A DNA stretch of 64,000 bases from Mariprofundus sp. UBA1536 (GTDB lineage: Bacteria > Pseudomonadota > Zetaproteobacteria > Mariprofundales > Mariprofundaceae), in NCBI GenBank assembly GCA_002323245.1, contig DCPU01000003.1, positions 1 to 64,000 of the forward strand, written 5' to 3'. Shown in pieces: positions 51,816-59,496 of the stretch. Below the pieces are notes generated by a model, which worked only from the letters and a program-made list of their open reading frames with translations, was not told where the DNA came from and did not search any database. Within the stretch, counting starts at the first letter, position 1, and every line of letters starts with the position of its first letter. A program made the position numbers and the translations under genes.

Positions 51816-52385
51816 TTATTTTCCAAACCAGTTTGTATCTAAGCAAGCCCGCAGTCGCAAACGTGCCCTGTGCAATATCACATGTAAATTGGTCGCACTG
51901 ATATCACACACCTTACACACCTCATCAGCATCAAGCCCGCGTAGCTCACGCATATCAAACACCAAAGCTTGCTGTGCAGGCAAGTTGTCCACACATGTTT
52001 GCAGGGTGCCTAAAAACTGTTGATTCTGACAAAGCGAAGCCGGATCATCGCCCCAAGCATTTGGCTTATCCTTCCATGCACCATTGTTGTGATCAAACCA
52101 AGCGGTGGGATCACCTTCAGCCTCTTGCACCTGTTCGCGCTGGCGAATTGTTTTTCGCAAATGGTCTATCCATTTGTGTTTAAGAATGCCAATCAACCAA
52201 GTACTCACTGTTGATTCACCTGCAAATGAAGCATGGCTTTTCCACGCCGAAAGTAGCGTATCTTGAACCAAATCACTGGCCACATCAGGGTCTTTGCAGC
52301 GCGATAAAGCAAAGCGATAAAGCACATCTCCATGCTCTTGCAACCACGTTTGTGGATTCATTTCGCTAAGCTGCTTTTGACTCAT
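51816..52385 (-). CDS. ECF-family RNA polymerase sigma factor
   Basis: About 189 residues. Region 2 is recognisable (LYRFALSRCKDPDVASDLVQ, DTLLSAWKSHASF, STWLIGILKHKWIDHLRKT) and region 4 (LRGLDADEVCKVCDISATNL, HVILHRARLRLR), joined by a long linker. The start at 52385 is preferred because AAGGA lies eight bases upstream; the ATG at 52394 is too close to it. Only about 20 bases separate the start from a strong terminator that ends the upstream outer-membrane gene, so expression probably depends on read-through or on a promoter inside that hairpin region. Confidence 0.92.
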   Translation of the reverse strand: MSQKQLSEMNPQTWLQEHGDVLYRFALSRCKDPDVASDLVQDTLLSAWKSHASFAGESTVSTWLIGILKHKWIDHLRKTIRQREQVQEAEGDPTAWFDHNNGAWKDKPNAWGDDPASLCQNQQFLGTLQTCVDNLPAQQALVFDMRELRGLDADEVCKVCDISATNLHVILHRARLRLRACLDTNWFGK

Positions 52386-52405
52386 CTGGAGCATCCTTTT
52401 TATTC

Positions 52406-52450
52406 AAAAAAAACTCCCCGAACAAAACAGAAAGCTCGGGGAGTTTTTTT
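52406..52450 (-). terminator. strong rho-independent terminator before the sigma gene
   Basis: CTCCCCGA and TCGGGGAG form a perfect 8-bp stem (52414-52421 with 52436-52443) flanked by eight A on the left and seven T on the right, so it works on either strand. In the minus direction it ends the outer-membrane-protein transcript just before the ECF sigma gene. Confidence 0.9.
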
Positions 52451-52478
52451 GTAGTCACGCAATGGCTAGCTTAGTGAA

Positions 52479-53228
52479 TTAAAATTCGAAGCCCACTTTC
52501 ACAGTTGAAAGCTTTTTGTCGCCTACTTTTGATGTTTCAAGGTTTAACACAAACAAAGCCAATTGCAATTTAGCACCCAAAGCAGTGGTGGTTTGTGTTT
52601 TGCTATATTCGTTAAAAACTAGCGCCAAATTTCCTGATGGTGTTGAAGTAGATTTCACTTGGCCAATTTCGATATATGGTTTCACGAATGGCAAGTCCGC
52701 ACCAATCATCGCACCAAAACCCTGGTTCTTAATTTCATAATCAGTCACCCCAGTTAAGCTGCTTTGATACACACGGAAGTTAGCTTCAATAAATGGCAAT
52801 GGAATGAAGCTACCAAAAGCCATACGACCTTCATAACCTGACATCTTCACATTTGAGTTTGGCATTTGCAAAATCATATAACTAAAATCCAAACCAAATG
52901 GGATACCCGCAGACAAACGCACGCGTGGCAATGGAAGCGTAGAAGACAAGCCTGAGATATTCATCGCCTGCCAATGTGCTGCATTGCTATCAACACTAAG
53001 ACCAGTAATTTCAATAGCTGCTTGTACGCCTACAGGAATCAAACCTGCAGAATGCGCTTCAGCTGAATTGCTTGGGTTCATCCAAGTTGCCGCTGCCAAA
53101 TCATCAGACAACGCCTCAAAAGTTGCTTGGCTAGGCAAGTTGTTTGGGGAAAGATTGAAGTTGAGAGCGTAAGCATTTCCAGCAAAAAGAAAGACTGATG
53201 CTGCTACCAATGTTTTAATTTTATTCAT
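52479..53228 (-). CDS. outer-membrane beta-barrel protein, unknown
   Basis: A 249-residue protein with a signal peptide (KTLVAASVFLFAGNAYA) and a mature part rich in alternating residues, ending in the aromatic VKVGFEF, typical of an outer-membrane barrel. I do not recognise a substrate family; the FNLSPNNLPSQATFEALSDD opening resembles some uncharacterised barrels rather than FadL. The start at 53228 has AGGAG at good spacing; an upstream in-frame ATG is less likely. It is immediately upstream of an ECF sigma/anti-sigma pair, so it may be part of that regulon. No partner gene is evident. Confidence 0.75.
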   Translation of the reverse strand: MNKIKTLVAASVFLFAGNAYALNFNLSPNNLPSQATFEALSDDLAAATWMNPSNSAEAHSAGLIPVGVQAAIEITGLSVDSNAAHWQAMNISGLSSTLPLPRVRLSAGIPFGLDFSYMILQMPNSNVKMSGYEGRMAFGSFIPLPFIEANFRVYQSSLTGVTDYEIKNQGFGAMIGADLPFVKPYIEIGQVKSTSTPSGNLALVFNEYSKTQTTTALGAKLQLALFVLNLETSKVGDKKLSTVKVGFEF

Positions 53229-53447
53229 ACGAGCTCCTATGGCGTCCTTGATAAATATTATTCTGCGCAAAGTTAGTAGTTGTCGCTGAGTTTGTCACCC
53301 AAACGATTGTTTTATGCGCTTTCTCGCATGGCTGAATATGGGGCGCATCAAATATGCAACTATGATTAAAATCACAATCTCACCAATAGCGCACATCTCA
53401 ACCTCTTGCTTTAGAGAAGATGGCATTTGAATTGCTTACACCCAGCT

Positions 53448-54293
53448 ATGCCAACGAATACCAATATACAGACCTTACGCGCCAGCACGCTCGAAACTTT
53501 GTCTATCATCAAAGATTTACCGACCTTGCCTGAGCGTTTTATGCGAATTCAGCAGGTATTGGACGACCCCGATTCCACCATTGCCGACTTAATCAAAGTC
53601 ATTGAAACCGACCAGGCAACTGCAACAACCATATTAAAAATTGCCAATTCTTCCTATTACAACCCACTGGGACATCAGGTTTCCAGCCTCGCTTTTGCGA
53701 TTTCGCGTTTGGGCCGCAAGGAAACGGCTGATATCGCACTATCGATGTCACTTTTTTATGGCTTTGCTATGCCAGCAAGCTTCGCCGTGATTCAAAAGTT
53801 TTGGTCTCATGCCTTTGCCACAGGGCAATTGGCCAGATATTTAGCCCAAATGTCACCACATCAAAATTTTGACCATGATGTCATTTTTACAGCAGGCCTA
53901 CTCCAAGATATTGGCCGCGTCGTCATTGGCATGCGCATCGACATTGCCTATTTTGAAAGTGAATTGGGGCAAAACACAGGGCAAACGCTGTTGGATCAAG
54001 AAATCATCACTTATGGCGTTACCCATGAAGAAGTGGGCGAAATTACGCTCAAACTTTGGGGGTTACCTGACGCAATCGTCAGTGTCGCTGCTAACCACCA
54101 TCAGCCCAAAGACAGTAATAAAAATGCCATGCTGTGTCATATCGCTGATGAAATCGCGCATCTGCATTTCAATGACTGCACTACGATTGAACAAGTCCAA
54201 ATGAAGATGCAAGACCCTGAATTTATGCAAATGATTGATGAAGTTTACTTAAACATCCCACCTGAAGCTGAGTCTAGCATCATCACAGATTAG
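53448..54293 (+). CDS. HDOD-domain signalling protein
   Basis: About 281 residues, essentially one HDOD domain: KDLPTLPERFMRIQQVLDD, IVETDQ-like (KVIETDQATATTILKIANSS), VSSLAFAISRLGRKETADIA and GLLQDIGRVVIGMR, with a THEEVG and WGLPD near the end. HDOD domains are catalytically dead relatives of HD phosphohydrolases used in signalling. The next gene, 19 bases on, is an EAL-HDOD protein, suggesting a common signalling role in motility or c-di-GMP responses. The start is ambiguous: ATG at 53448 (used) or TTG at 53427. Confidence 0.85.
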   Translation: MPTNTNIQTLRASTLETLSIIKDLPTLPERFMRIQQVLDDPDSTIADLIKVIETDQATATTILKIANSSYYNPLGHQVSSLAFAISRLGRKETADIALSMSLFYGFAMPASFAVIQKFWSHAFATGQLARYLAQMSPHQNFDHDVIFTAGLLQDIGRVVIGMRIDIAYFESELGQNTGQTLLDQEIITYGVTHEEVGEITLKLWGLPDAIVSVAANHHQPKDSNKNAMLCHIADEIAHLHFNDCTTIEQVQMKMQDPEFMQMIDEVYLNIPPEAESSIITD

Positions 54294-54312
54294 CCAACGA
54301 CAAGGAGATGTC

Positions 54313-55524
54313 ATGCAAGACGTTTTAATAGCGCGGCAACCCATTTTCGACCGCGACCTTAATTTGGTGTCGTATGAGCTACTGTTCAGAAACACCAACA
54401 AAAACCAACAACAAAGTGCTGACAACATGACAGCTCAGGTCATGGTCACTGCCCTCATGGATATCGGTATTGAAAAACTTGCTGATGGTAAACGTGTCAC
54501 CATCAATGCCACGGAATCCTTACTGTTAGGCAATATTGGTTTGCTTGATGTTTTGCCGCCCGATCTTGTTGGTATCGAAGTATTAGAAGATGTGGAAGTG
54601 AGCAGCGCAATTATCCAATCGTGTTTGGGCCTGCAAGCCAGAGGTTTTAAGATATACATGGATGATGTGGTTTATGCACCGCATCTGATTCCGCTCCTTG
54701 AAATAGCTGATGTGATTAAGGTCGACTTACCGCTTACAAAAAACTTGGCTGAAGATGTGCGCATCTTGCGCAAATTTAAAGGCAAATTATTGGCTGAAAA
54801 AGTAGAAACTTTAGAAGAATACGAGTTGGTCAAAGCCTTGGATTTTGATTTCGTGCAAGGTTATTTCTTTAGTAAGCCTGAAATCGTGCAAGGCAGAAAA
54901 CTTGCTGATTCCAAATTGGCCATCTTAAGAGCTACGCAAAAAATCATGCGTGCCAATGCCATCAGTGATATCCATGATGTTATCAAACAAGATGTATCTC
55001 TTTCCTATCGCCTACTCAAATACATCAACTCTGCCGCCTTTGGTTTAAGATCACCGGTTAAATCCATTGAACAAGCTTTATCCTTATTAGGTTTAAACAA
55101 TATTCGCCGATGGATTTCACTGCTTTCATTGGCAACACTGGGTGAAAATAAATCCACGGAATTGTTTAAAATCTCTTTGTTTCGCGCCCAGTTCTTGGAG
55201 CTGCTCGCTAAAGCACGGCATAAGCAACAATCCGAGGATGATTTTTTGTTGGGCATGTTTTCTATTCTCGATGCGCTCTTGGATATCAGCATGGAGCAAG
55301 CGTTAGAAAGCCTTTTTTTACCGCCCAAAATTCAACAGGGCCTAACAGAACCCACTTCAGATATGGGTCAGCGACTGGGGCTATGCAAATCACTGGAATC
55401 TGGTGATATCGATGCCGTTCAAGCCTGGCAAGAAACACACCAAGATATCGCCATAAGCAAAGTCTTTGAGATTAATAACCAAGCCATGTTTTGGGCAGAT
55501 ACTCAGGTCGCCCAATTCGTATAA
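54313..55524 (+). CDS. EAL-HDOD protein with degenerate EAL domain
   Basis: A 403-residue YuxH/CdgJ-type protein. The N-terminal EAL-like domain (about 1-200) begins IARQPIFDRDLNLVSYELLF, where the canonical E(A/V)L is altered; metal- and substrate-contacting stretches such as MDDVVYAP and KVDLP remain only partly. This suggests a c-di-GMP sensor or protein-interaction module more than an active phosphodiesterase. The C-terminal HDOD domain (about 205-400) has DVSLSYRLLKYINSAAFGLR and LLGLNNIRRWISLLSLA. In Vibrio, CdgJ-type proteins affect motility. AAGGAG precedes the ATG; it is in an operon with the HDOD gene. Confidence 0.88.
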   Translation: MQDVLIARQPIFDRDLNLVSYELLFRNTNKNQQQSADNMTAQVMVTALMDIGIEKLADGKRVTINATESLLLGNIGLLDVLPPDLVGIEVLEDVEVSSAIIQSCLGLQARGFKIYMDDVVYAPHLIPLLEIADVIKVDLPLTKNLAEDVRILRKFKGKLLAEKVETLEEYELVKALDFDFVQGYFFSKPEIVQGRKLADSKLAILRATQKIMRANAISDIHDVIKQDVSLSYRLLKYINSAAFGLRSPVKSIEQALSLLGLNNIRRWISLLSLATLGENKSTELFKISLFRAQFLELLAKARHKQQSEDDFLLGMFSILDALLDISMEQALESLFLPPKIQQGLTEPTSDMGQRLGLCKSLESGDIDAVQAWQETHQDIAISKVFEINNQAMFWADTQVAQFV

Positions 55525-55569
55525 TAAGTTGCGCTTGCATTATACAGGTTGGCCCTTTGGTATGCAGCG

Positions 55570-56013
55570 ATGCTTTCCTTCCTCACCGATTCAAACTGGG
55601 CACTATTTCTTTCAGCATTGATTTCATCCACTCTTTTCCCAGGTGGATCTGAAGCGTTACTGATATTCCGTTTAGAAGAATCACCAACACAACTCGCGGT
55701 TTTGGTCAGCATCGCAACCCTCGGTAATGTCCTAGGAAGCATGATTACCTATGGTATGGGGCGTCTGGGTTATGTCTTGGGTTCACGTTGGTTTCAAATG
55801 CCGCAGCAGCGCATCGCGCAAGCTGAGCAATATTTTAGCAAATACGGGAAACTCACACTTCTTTTTGCTTGGTTACCCATCATTGGTGACCCCATTTGCT
55901 TAGTCGCAGGAGTTTTACGCTATCACTTTATCGGTTTTGTTCTTTTGGTGAGTTTAGGAAAGCTGGTTCGTTATAGCCTACTTGCCTGGTTCACCGTTAG
56001 CGCGCTGGCTTAA
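55570..56013 (+). CDS. yqaA: YqaA-type VTT/DedA-like membrane protein
   Basis: A 147-residue protein with about four hydrophobic segments. The key VTT features are the FLSALISSTLFPGGSEALLI start, TLGNVLGSMITYGMGRLGY and GDPICLVAGVLRYHF, which together match the YqaA family related to DedA lipid transporters. The function is unknown; DedA relatives move undecaprenyl-phosphate or phospholipids. It starts about 45 bases after the EAL-HDOD stop; a TTG at 55549 is an alternative start. It overlaps lspA convergently by 17 bases. Confidence 0.85.
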   Translation: MLSFLTDSNWALFLSALISSTLFPGGSEALLIFRLEESPTQLAVLVSIATLGNVLGSMITYGMGRLGYVLGSRWFQMPQQRIAQAEQYFSKYGKLTLLFAWLPIIGDPICLVAGVLRYHFIGFVLLVSLGKLVRYSLLAWFTVSALA

Positions 56014-56500
56014 AACTACGAATCAACAGCAATACCACAGCCACAAAAATACAAGAATCGGCGATATTAAAGGCAGGCCAATGCAGTGCCTCACCATTGT
56101 AAACCACATACCAATCAATAAAATCAACCACATAGCCCAAAGTGAATCTATCCCAGATATTGCCTGCCGCACCCACCAGCACCAACATCAATAACCAAGA
56201 TTCACCATGATCTTTTCTCACTTCTTTGCTCCACCAAATACTGACCACCACCGCAATGCTGCAAGTCAGACCTAAGAGTAAATTGGTGCGCCAAGCGTGC
56301 CCCCAATCGGCAAACATCGAAAAAGCGACACCAAAGTTGTGCGCCTTGACCAAATTAAAAAAGCCATCAATGACGACGAGCTGGAAAAAAGGATATTGCT
56401 GCTCAATCCACCATTTACTGAGTTGATCAGCTGACAAGAGCATAACAAAAACAAGCATTTGTAACTTCACGCGTTTTAGCCCAAACAAGCCTTTCCACAT
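55997..56500 (-). CDS. lspA: lipoprotein signal peptidase II
   Basis: A 167-residue four-helix aspartyl protease that cleaves the signal peptide of prolipoproteins at the lipobox, required by the lipoproteins in this window. The catalytic Asp residues are visible in GYVVDFIDWY (D126) and FNIADSCIF (D148), with the conserved NIWDRF. The ATG at 56500 is preferred; the open frame extends upstream to 56626 but adds a basic, non-conserved segment. It is convergent with yqaA. Confidence 0.95.
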   Translation of the reverse strand: MWKGLFGLKRVKLQMLVFVMLLSADQLSKWWIEQQYPFFQLVVIDGFFNLVKAHNFGVAFSMFADWGHAWRTNLLLGLTCSIAVVVSIWWSKEVRKDHGESWLLMLVLVGAAGNIWDRFTLGYVVDFIDWYVVYNGEALHWPAFNIADSCIFVAVVLLLIRSFKPAR

Positions 56501-56686
56501 ACTTTTATATCCCAGCGAACTTATATTTTCCGAAATATGAACATGAACCCTCGCTGGATACAATCTTCTTCTTTGCTTTTTCCCAACCATCGCAAAAAAA
56601 TATGCTGTTATCATCTTGTGCTTCAAACCTTTATTTGTAGAGTTTTGTTCTCATTTGAATTTGTAACATTTCACGGAGTTTCCACC

Positions 56687-56935
56687 ATGGCATTATTAAT
56701 CACCGATGATTGCATCAATTGCGCTGTTTGCGAGCCTGAATGCCCCAATGAAGCCATTTATGAAGGCGATGAAATTTTCGAAATCGACCCGACTTTATGC
56801 ACCGAATGCATTGGTCATTTTGATGAGCCACAATGTGTGAAAATTTGCCCTGTCGATTGCATTCCCAAAGACCCTGCCAATGAAGAAACTGAAGAACAAT
56901 TGATGGAAAAATACAAAGCACTGACTGGCCAATAA
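56687..56935 (+). CDS. YfhL-type 2[4Fe-4S] ferredoxin
   Basis: An 82-residue ferredoxin with two cluster motifs: CINCAVCEPECPNEA and CTECIGHFDEPQCVKICPVD, the second with the extended insertion typical of YfhL/Alvin ferredoxins, which carry low-potential clusters. The start at 56687 has ACGGAG eight bases upstream; the frame is open further upstream but has no coding character. It lies two bases before gmk on the same strand, likely incidental. Confidence 0.94.
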   Translation: MALLITDDCINCAVCEPECPNEAIYEGDEIFEIDPTLCTECIGHFDEPQCVKICPVDCIPKDPANEETEEQLMEKYKALTGQ

Positions 56936-56937
56936 GC

Positions 56938-57486
56938 GTGTCCAACCAGTTGTATATTGTCTCTGGCCCTTCTGGAGCTGGAAAATCAAGCTTGTGTGCA
57001 GCTTTACTGGAAGCTTGCCCAAACTTACATCTGTCCATTTCATGCACCACACGCAACCCACGTCCAGGCGAAAAAAATGGTCGCGAATATCATTTCTTGG
57101 ACAAAGAAACCTTTGAGGCACAAAAGAATCAAGGTGATTTTTTAGAATCAGCTTTTGTGCATGGCAATTATTACGGCACACGACAATCGGATGTCGAAAA
57201 AGTTTTAGCCAGTGGCTTGGATGTATTGCTCGAAATTGATTGGCAAGGTGCTGCGCAAGTTGCCGAAAAAATCCCCAGCTCCAAACGCATTTTTATCCTG
57301 CCACCATCCATTGAAACCCTGCGCGCTCGACTGACCAAACGCGGCCAAGATGATGCGCGTATCATTGAGAATCGTGTCTTAGCAGCGCAAGTTGAAATCA
57401 ATCATGCACATGAAGCCCAGCACCAAATTGTAAACGATGATTTTGAACGTGCTTTAACAGAGCTTAAAGCTTTGGTGTTGTGTTAA
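56938..57486 (+). CDS. gmk: guanylate kinase
   Basis: A 182-residue P-loop kinase that makes GDP from GMP. Visible are the Walker A LYIVSGPSGAGKSSLCAALL, the GMP-binding SCTTRNPRPGEKNGREYHFL, and RIFILPPSIETLRARLTKRG with the lid. The start is a GTG. The C-terminus ends at VLC, about 20 residues shorter than most bacterial Gmk, but the core is complete. rpoZ and spoT, common neighbours, are not present. It is convergent with gspH. Confidence 0.95.
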   Translation: MSNQLYIVSGPSGAGKSSLCAALLEACPNLHLSISCTTRNPRPGEKNGREYHFLDKETFEAQKNQGDFLESAFVHGNYYGTRQSDVEKVLASGLDVLLEIDWQGAAQVAEKIPSSKRIFILPPSIETLRARLTKRGQDDARIIENRVLAAQVEINHAHEAQHQIVNDDFERALTELKALVLC

Positions 57487-57490
57487 CGCT

Positions 57491-58048
57491 TTAGTTTAAA
57501 TTATCCTGTATTTGAATGCCTGCAGGACCCGGCCGAATCCTCAGAAACTTAGCGTACGCCTCTTTTTCTTCCGCAAAATAAACATCACTTTGCGAAGTGG
57601 TGCCATCGGGCAAAAGCAATACGATGCCAATCACTACTGCTTGCTGACCATCATTGCTTTGCTCACCCATATCCAGCACGAAATCACCCACCTGCTCAAC
57701 GCGGGTTAACATGATGCCTTCGGGCAAATCATAAGTTTCAAAGGGTGACTCCGCATAACCCACCCATTCGGCAGATTTATCAGGGGCTGTTTGTGCCAGG
57801 GCTTCAAAATACCAATTTTGTTCTGTTGCCACCCAGCGAATCGGCAAGCCAGTCATTTGGCTTTCTTCCAACGCTGCCCGCATCACCACGCGCAAGCGCT
57901 GCGACACCTCTTCCGCCGATCCAAAAGTTGATTGATAAAGTGATGGCACGACCATAGCTGATGTAACCGCAATCATCACAATGACGAGCAAGATTTCGAG
58001 CAGGGTAAACCCCCGCTCATCTATTGTTTGCTGCGGATGCAAAGCCAT
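57491..58048 (-). CDS. gspH: type II secretion pseudopilin, GspH-like
   Basis: A 185-residue pseudopilin with the prepilin peptidase site and N-terminal helix (ERGFTLLEILLVIVMIA), the Glu five residues after cleavage, and a beta-rich body. It matches GspH by size and by position after gspG. The start at 58048 (ATG) is used; a TTG at 58063 also lies in frame. Only gspG and gspH are present here, so the rest of the secretion system is elsewhere or this is a reduced pair. Confidence 0.82.
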   Translation of the reverse strand: MALHPQQTIDERGFTLLEILLVIVMIAVTSAMVVPSLYQSTFGSAEEVSQRLRVVMRAALEESQMTGLPIRWVATEQNWYFEALAQTAPDKSAEWVGYAESPFETYDLPEGIMLTRVEQVGDFVLDMGEQSNDGQQAVVIGIVLLLPDGTTSQSDVYFAEEKEAYAKFLRIRPGPAGIQIQDNLN

Positions 58049-58074
58049 CTGCTCTTTGAGCAAAGGTTGCTTAA

Positions 58075-58500
58075 TTATTCATCCCAGTTGCCGATATCGG
58101 CATCAAATCCAGAACCGCCAGCTTTAGCATCAGCGCCATAGGATAAAATATCAAAATCGCCATGCACGCCAGGCGCTAGATACACAAATGCATTACCCCA
58201 AGCATCTTTGGGCAAACTATCCAAATAACGTTTACCATTTTTGCCCGCCGTCACCAAAGCTTGTATACCTTCAGAAGACGATGGGTAGTGACCATTTTGC
58301 AAACGATATAATTTCATCGCTTGGCCAATGTTTTGCATTTGTGCGCGTGTGGCTTCCACTTTCGCCTCATCAGCGCGCTCAATAAAGCGCGGCGCCACCA
58401 TAGCCGCCAATACGCCAATGATGACCAACACCACCATGATTTCGAGCAGGGTAAATCCCTTCTCTTGTTCACCCTTATTCATATTCATTTCTTGTATCAC
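58075..58500 (-). CDS. gspG: major type II secretion pseudopilin
   Basis: A 141-residue GspG: prepilin motif KGFTLLEIMVVLVIIGVLAA, then VAPRFIERADEAKVEATRAQ and the calcium-site region near the end (SYGADAKAGGSGFDADIGNW). It forms the pseudopilus that pushes folded proteins through the outer-membrane secretin. The GTG at 58500 has GGAGG seven bases upstream and overlaps the yidD stop by four bases, so translation is coupled. Confidence 0.95.
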   Translation of the reverse strand: MIQEMNMNKGEQEKGFTLLEIMVVLVIIGVLAAMVAPRFIERADEAKVEATRAQMQNIGQAMKLYRLQNGHYPSSSEGIQALVTAGKNGKRYLDSLPKDAWGNAFVYLAPGVHGDFDILSYGADAKAGGSGFDADIGNWDE

Positions 58501-58817
58501 TTGCTATCCTCCAACCAAAAATCATTTCTCTCTAAGGGATCGTACAATCGTTTTTTCCCTTCCCAGTTAATCCAAGGACCCACCTGCAAATCATTGGTTT
58601 CATGAATCAAACGATCAATCATCAACCATGATCCAATCAACGCACCATGCTCAGCCACAGCCTCTTTGGCATATCGCGAGCACACTGGATATGCAGGGCA
58701 TGCCCGACCATCCAAATGCCCCAACACATGTTGGTAAAAATAAATGCCAAACTTTTGCGGCGTGGATGGGGGTAAATCAAAATTTTTCCAAAATAACCCC
58801 AGCAGCAAACTTACCAT
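58497..58817 (-). CDS. yidD: YidD-like membrane protein insertion factor
   Basis: The C-terminal part has the YidD core: FYQHVLGHLDGRACPAYPVC followed by SRYAKEAVAEHG and a RLI with a W, ending EGKKRLYDPLERNDFWLE. YidD helps YidC insert membrane proteins. An N-terminal hydrophobic segment precedes it here, so it is longer than the usual about 75-residue form. The frame is open upstream to 58919, but that extension covers the trxA terminator, so I start at the ATG at 58817, which lacks a clear ribosome-binding site. It sits between trxA and gspG rather than in the usual rnpA-yidC cluster. Confidence 0.75.
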   Translation of the reverse strand: MVSLLLGLFWKNFDLPPSTPQKFGIYFYQHVLGHLDGRACPAYPVCSRYAKEAVAEHGALIGSWLMIDRLIHETNDLQVGPWINWEGKKRLYDPLERNDFWLEDSK

Positions 58818-58865
58818 TGCTATACTTATATATAGCTTAATAAGCTGAGAGACACCAGCAGATGC

Positions 58866-58890
58866 AAAAAAGGCAGAGCCAAGCTCCGCC
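58866..58890 (-). terminator. rho-independent terminator after trxA
   Basis: On the minus strand GGCGGAGC and GCTCTGCC form an 8-bp stem with one G-U pair around a three-base loop, followed by six T (58866-58871 on the map). It ends the trxA transcript about 60 bases after its stop. The stem pairs better in the minus-strand RNA than in the plus. Confidence 0.8.
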
Positions 58891-58949
58891 TTTTTAAATT
58901 GCATGGATAAGTTAAACACTTACTTCCCTTTAAAAGGTGAAGCTTTGAA

Positions 58950-59273
58950 TTAATCCAAATGCTCGTTGATAAAATCAACAAGCTTACCTTTGTTCACAGC
59001 GCCCACCTTGGTGCCTTGCACATTGCCGTCTTTGAAGATGGTCAGTGTTGGGATACCACGCACACCATACTTACCTGGCGTGTTTGGGTTATCATCGATA
59101 TCAATTTTGGCGATGGTAATTTTATCGCCCATTTCTTCAGCCACTTCTTTGAGCAATGGTGCAATTTGTTTACAAGGGCCACACCAAGGTGCCCAAAAAT
59201 CTACAAGCACTGCGCCCGATGCCTTCAATACGTCATTTTCAAAACTATCATCGGTTACGTTAATGATTGCCAT
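58950..59273 (-). CDS. trxA: thioredoxin
   Basis: A 107-residue thioredoxin with the redox-active WCGPC in VDFWAPWCGPCKQIAPLLKE and the cis-Pro in GVRGIPTLTIF. It reduces cytoplasmic disulfides. The start at 59273 has AGGAG upstream; the frame extends to 59345 but that part is not conserved. It has its own terminator downstream and is divergent from the flagellin region. Confidence 0.97.
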   Translation of the reverse strand: MAIINVTDDSFENDVLKASGAVLVDFWAPWCGPCKQIAPLLKEVAEEMGDKITIAKIDIDDNPNTPGKYGVRGIPTLTIFKDGNVQGTKVGAVNKGKLVDFINEHLD

Positions 59274-59371
59274 GTGGATGTTTCTCCTGTTGTTGATCAA
59301 AAATCTAGAATGTTGCGACGAAGGATAACATAGCCAGCCAAGCATGCGCCGTCAATTTCAACCTATGCCAT

Positions 59372-59398
59372 TAAAGCTAAGGCGAAAAATTGCGATAA
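59372..59398 (+). promoter_or_regulatory. sigma-28 (FliA) promoter of the first flagellin
   Basis: TAAAGCTA, an 11-base spacer and TGCGATAA match the FliA consensus TAAAGTTT-N11-GCCGATAA at 12 of 16 positions with the exact spacer. It lies about 100 bases before the flagellin start. Confidence 0.75.
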
Positions 59399-59496
59399 CT
59401 AAGTGAATAGACCATTAAAGGCGGATGTCCTGGTCAGCATGATATGAAATCACGCACCTATAAAACAATAGGTTAACTAACCACGGAGGGTAAAGA

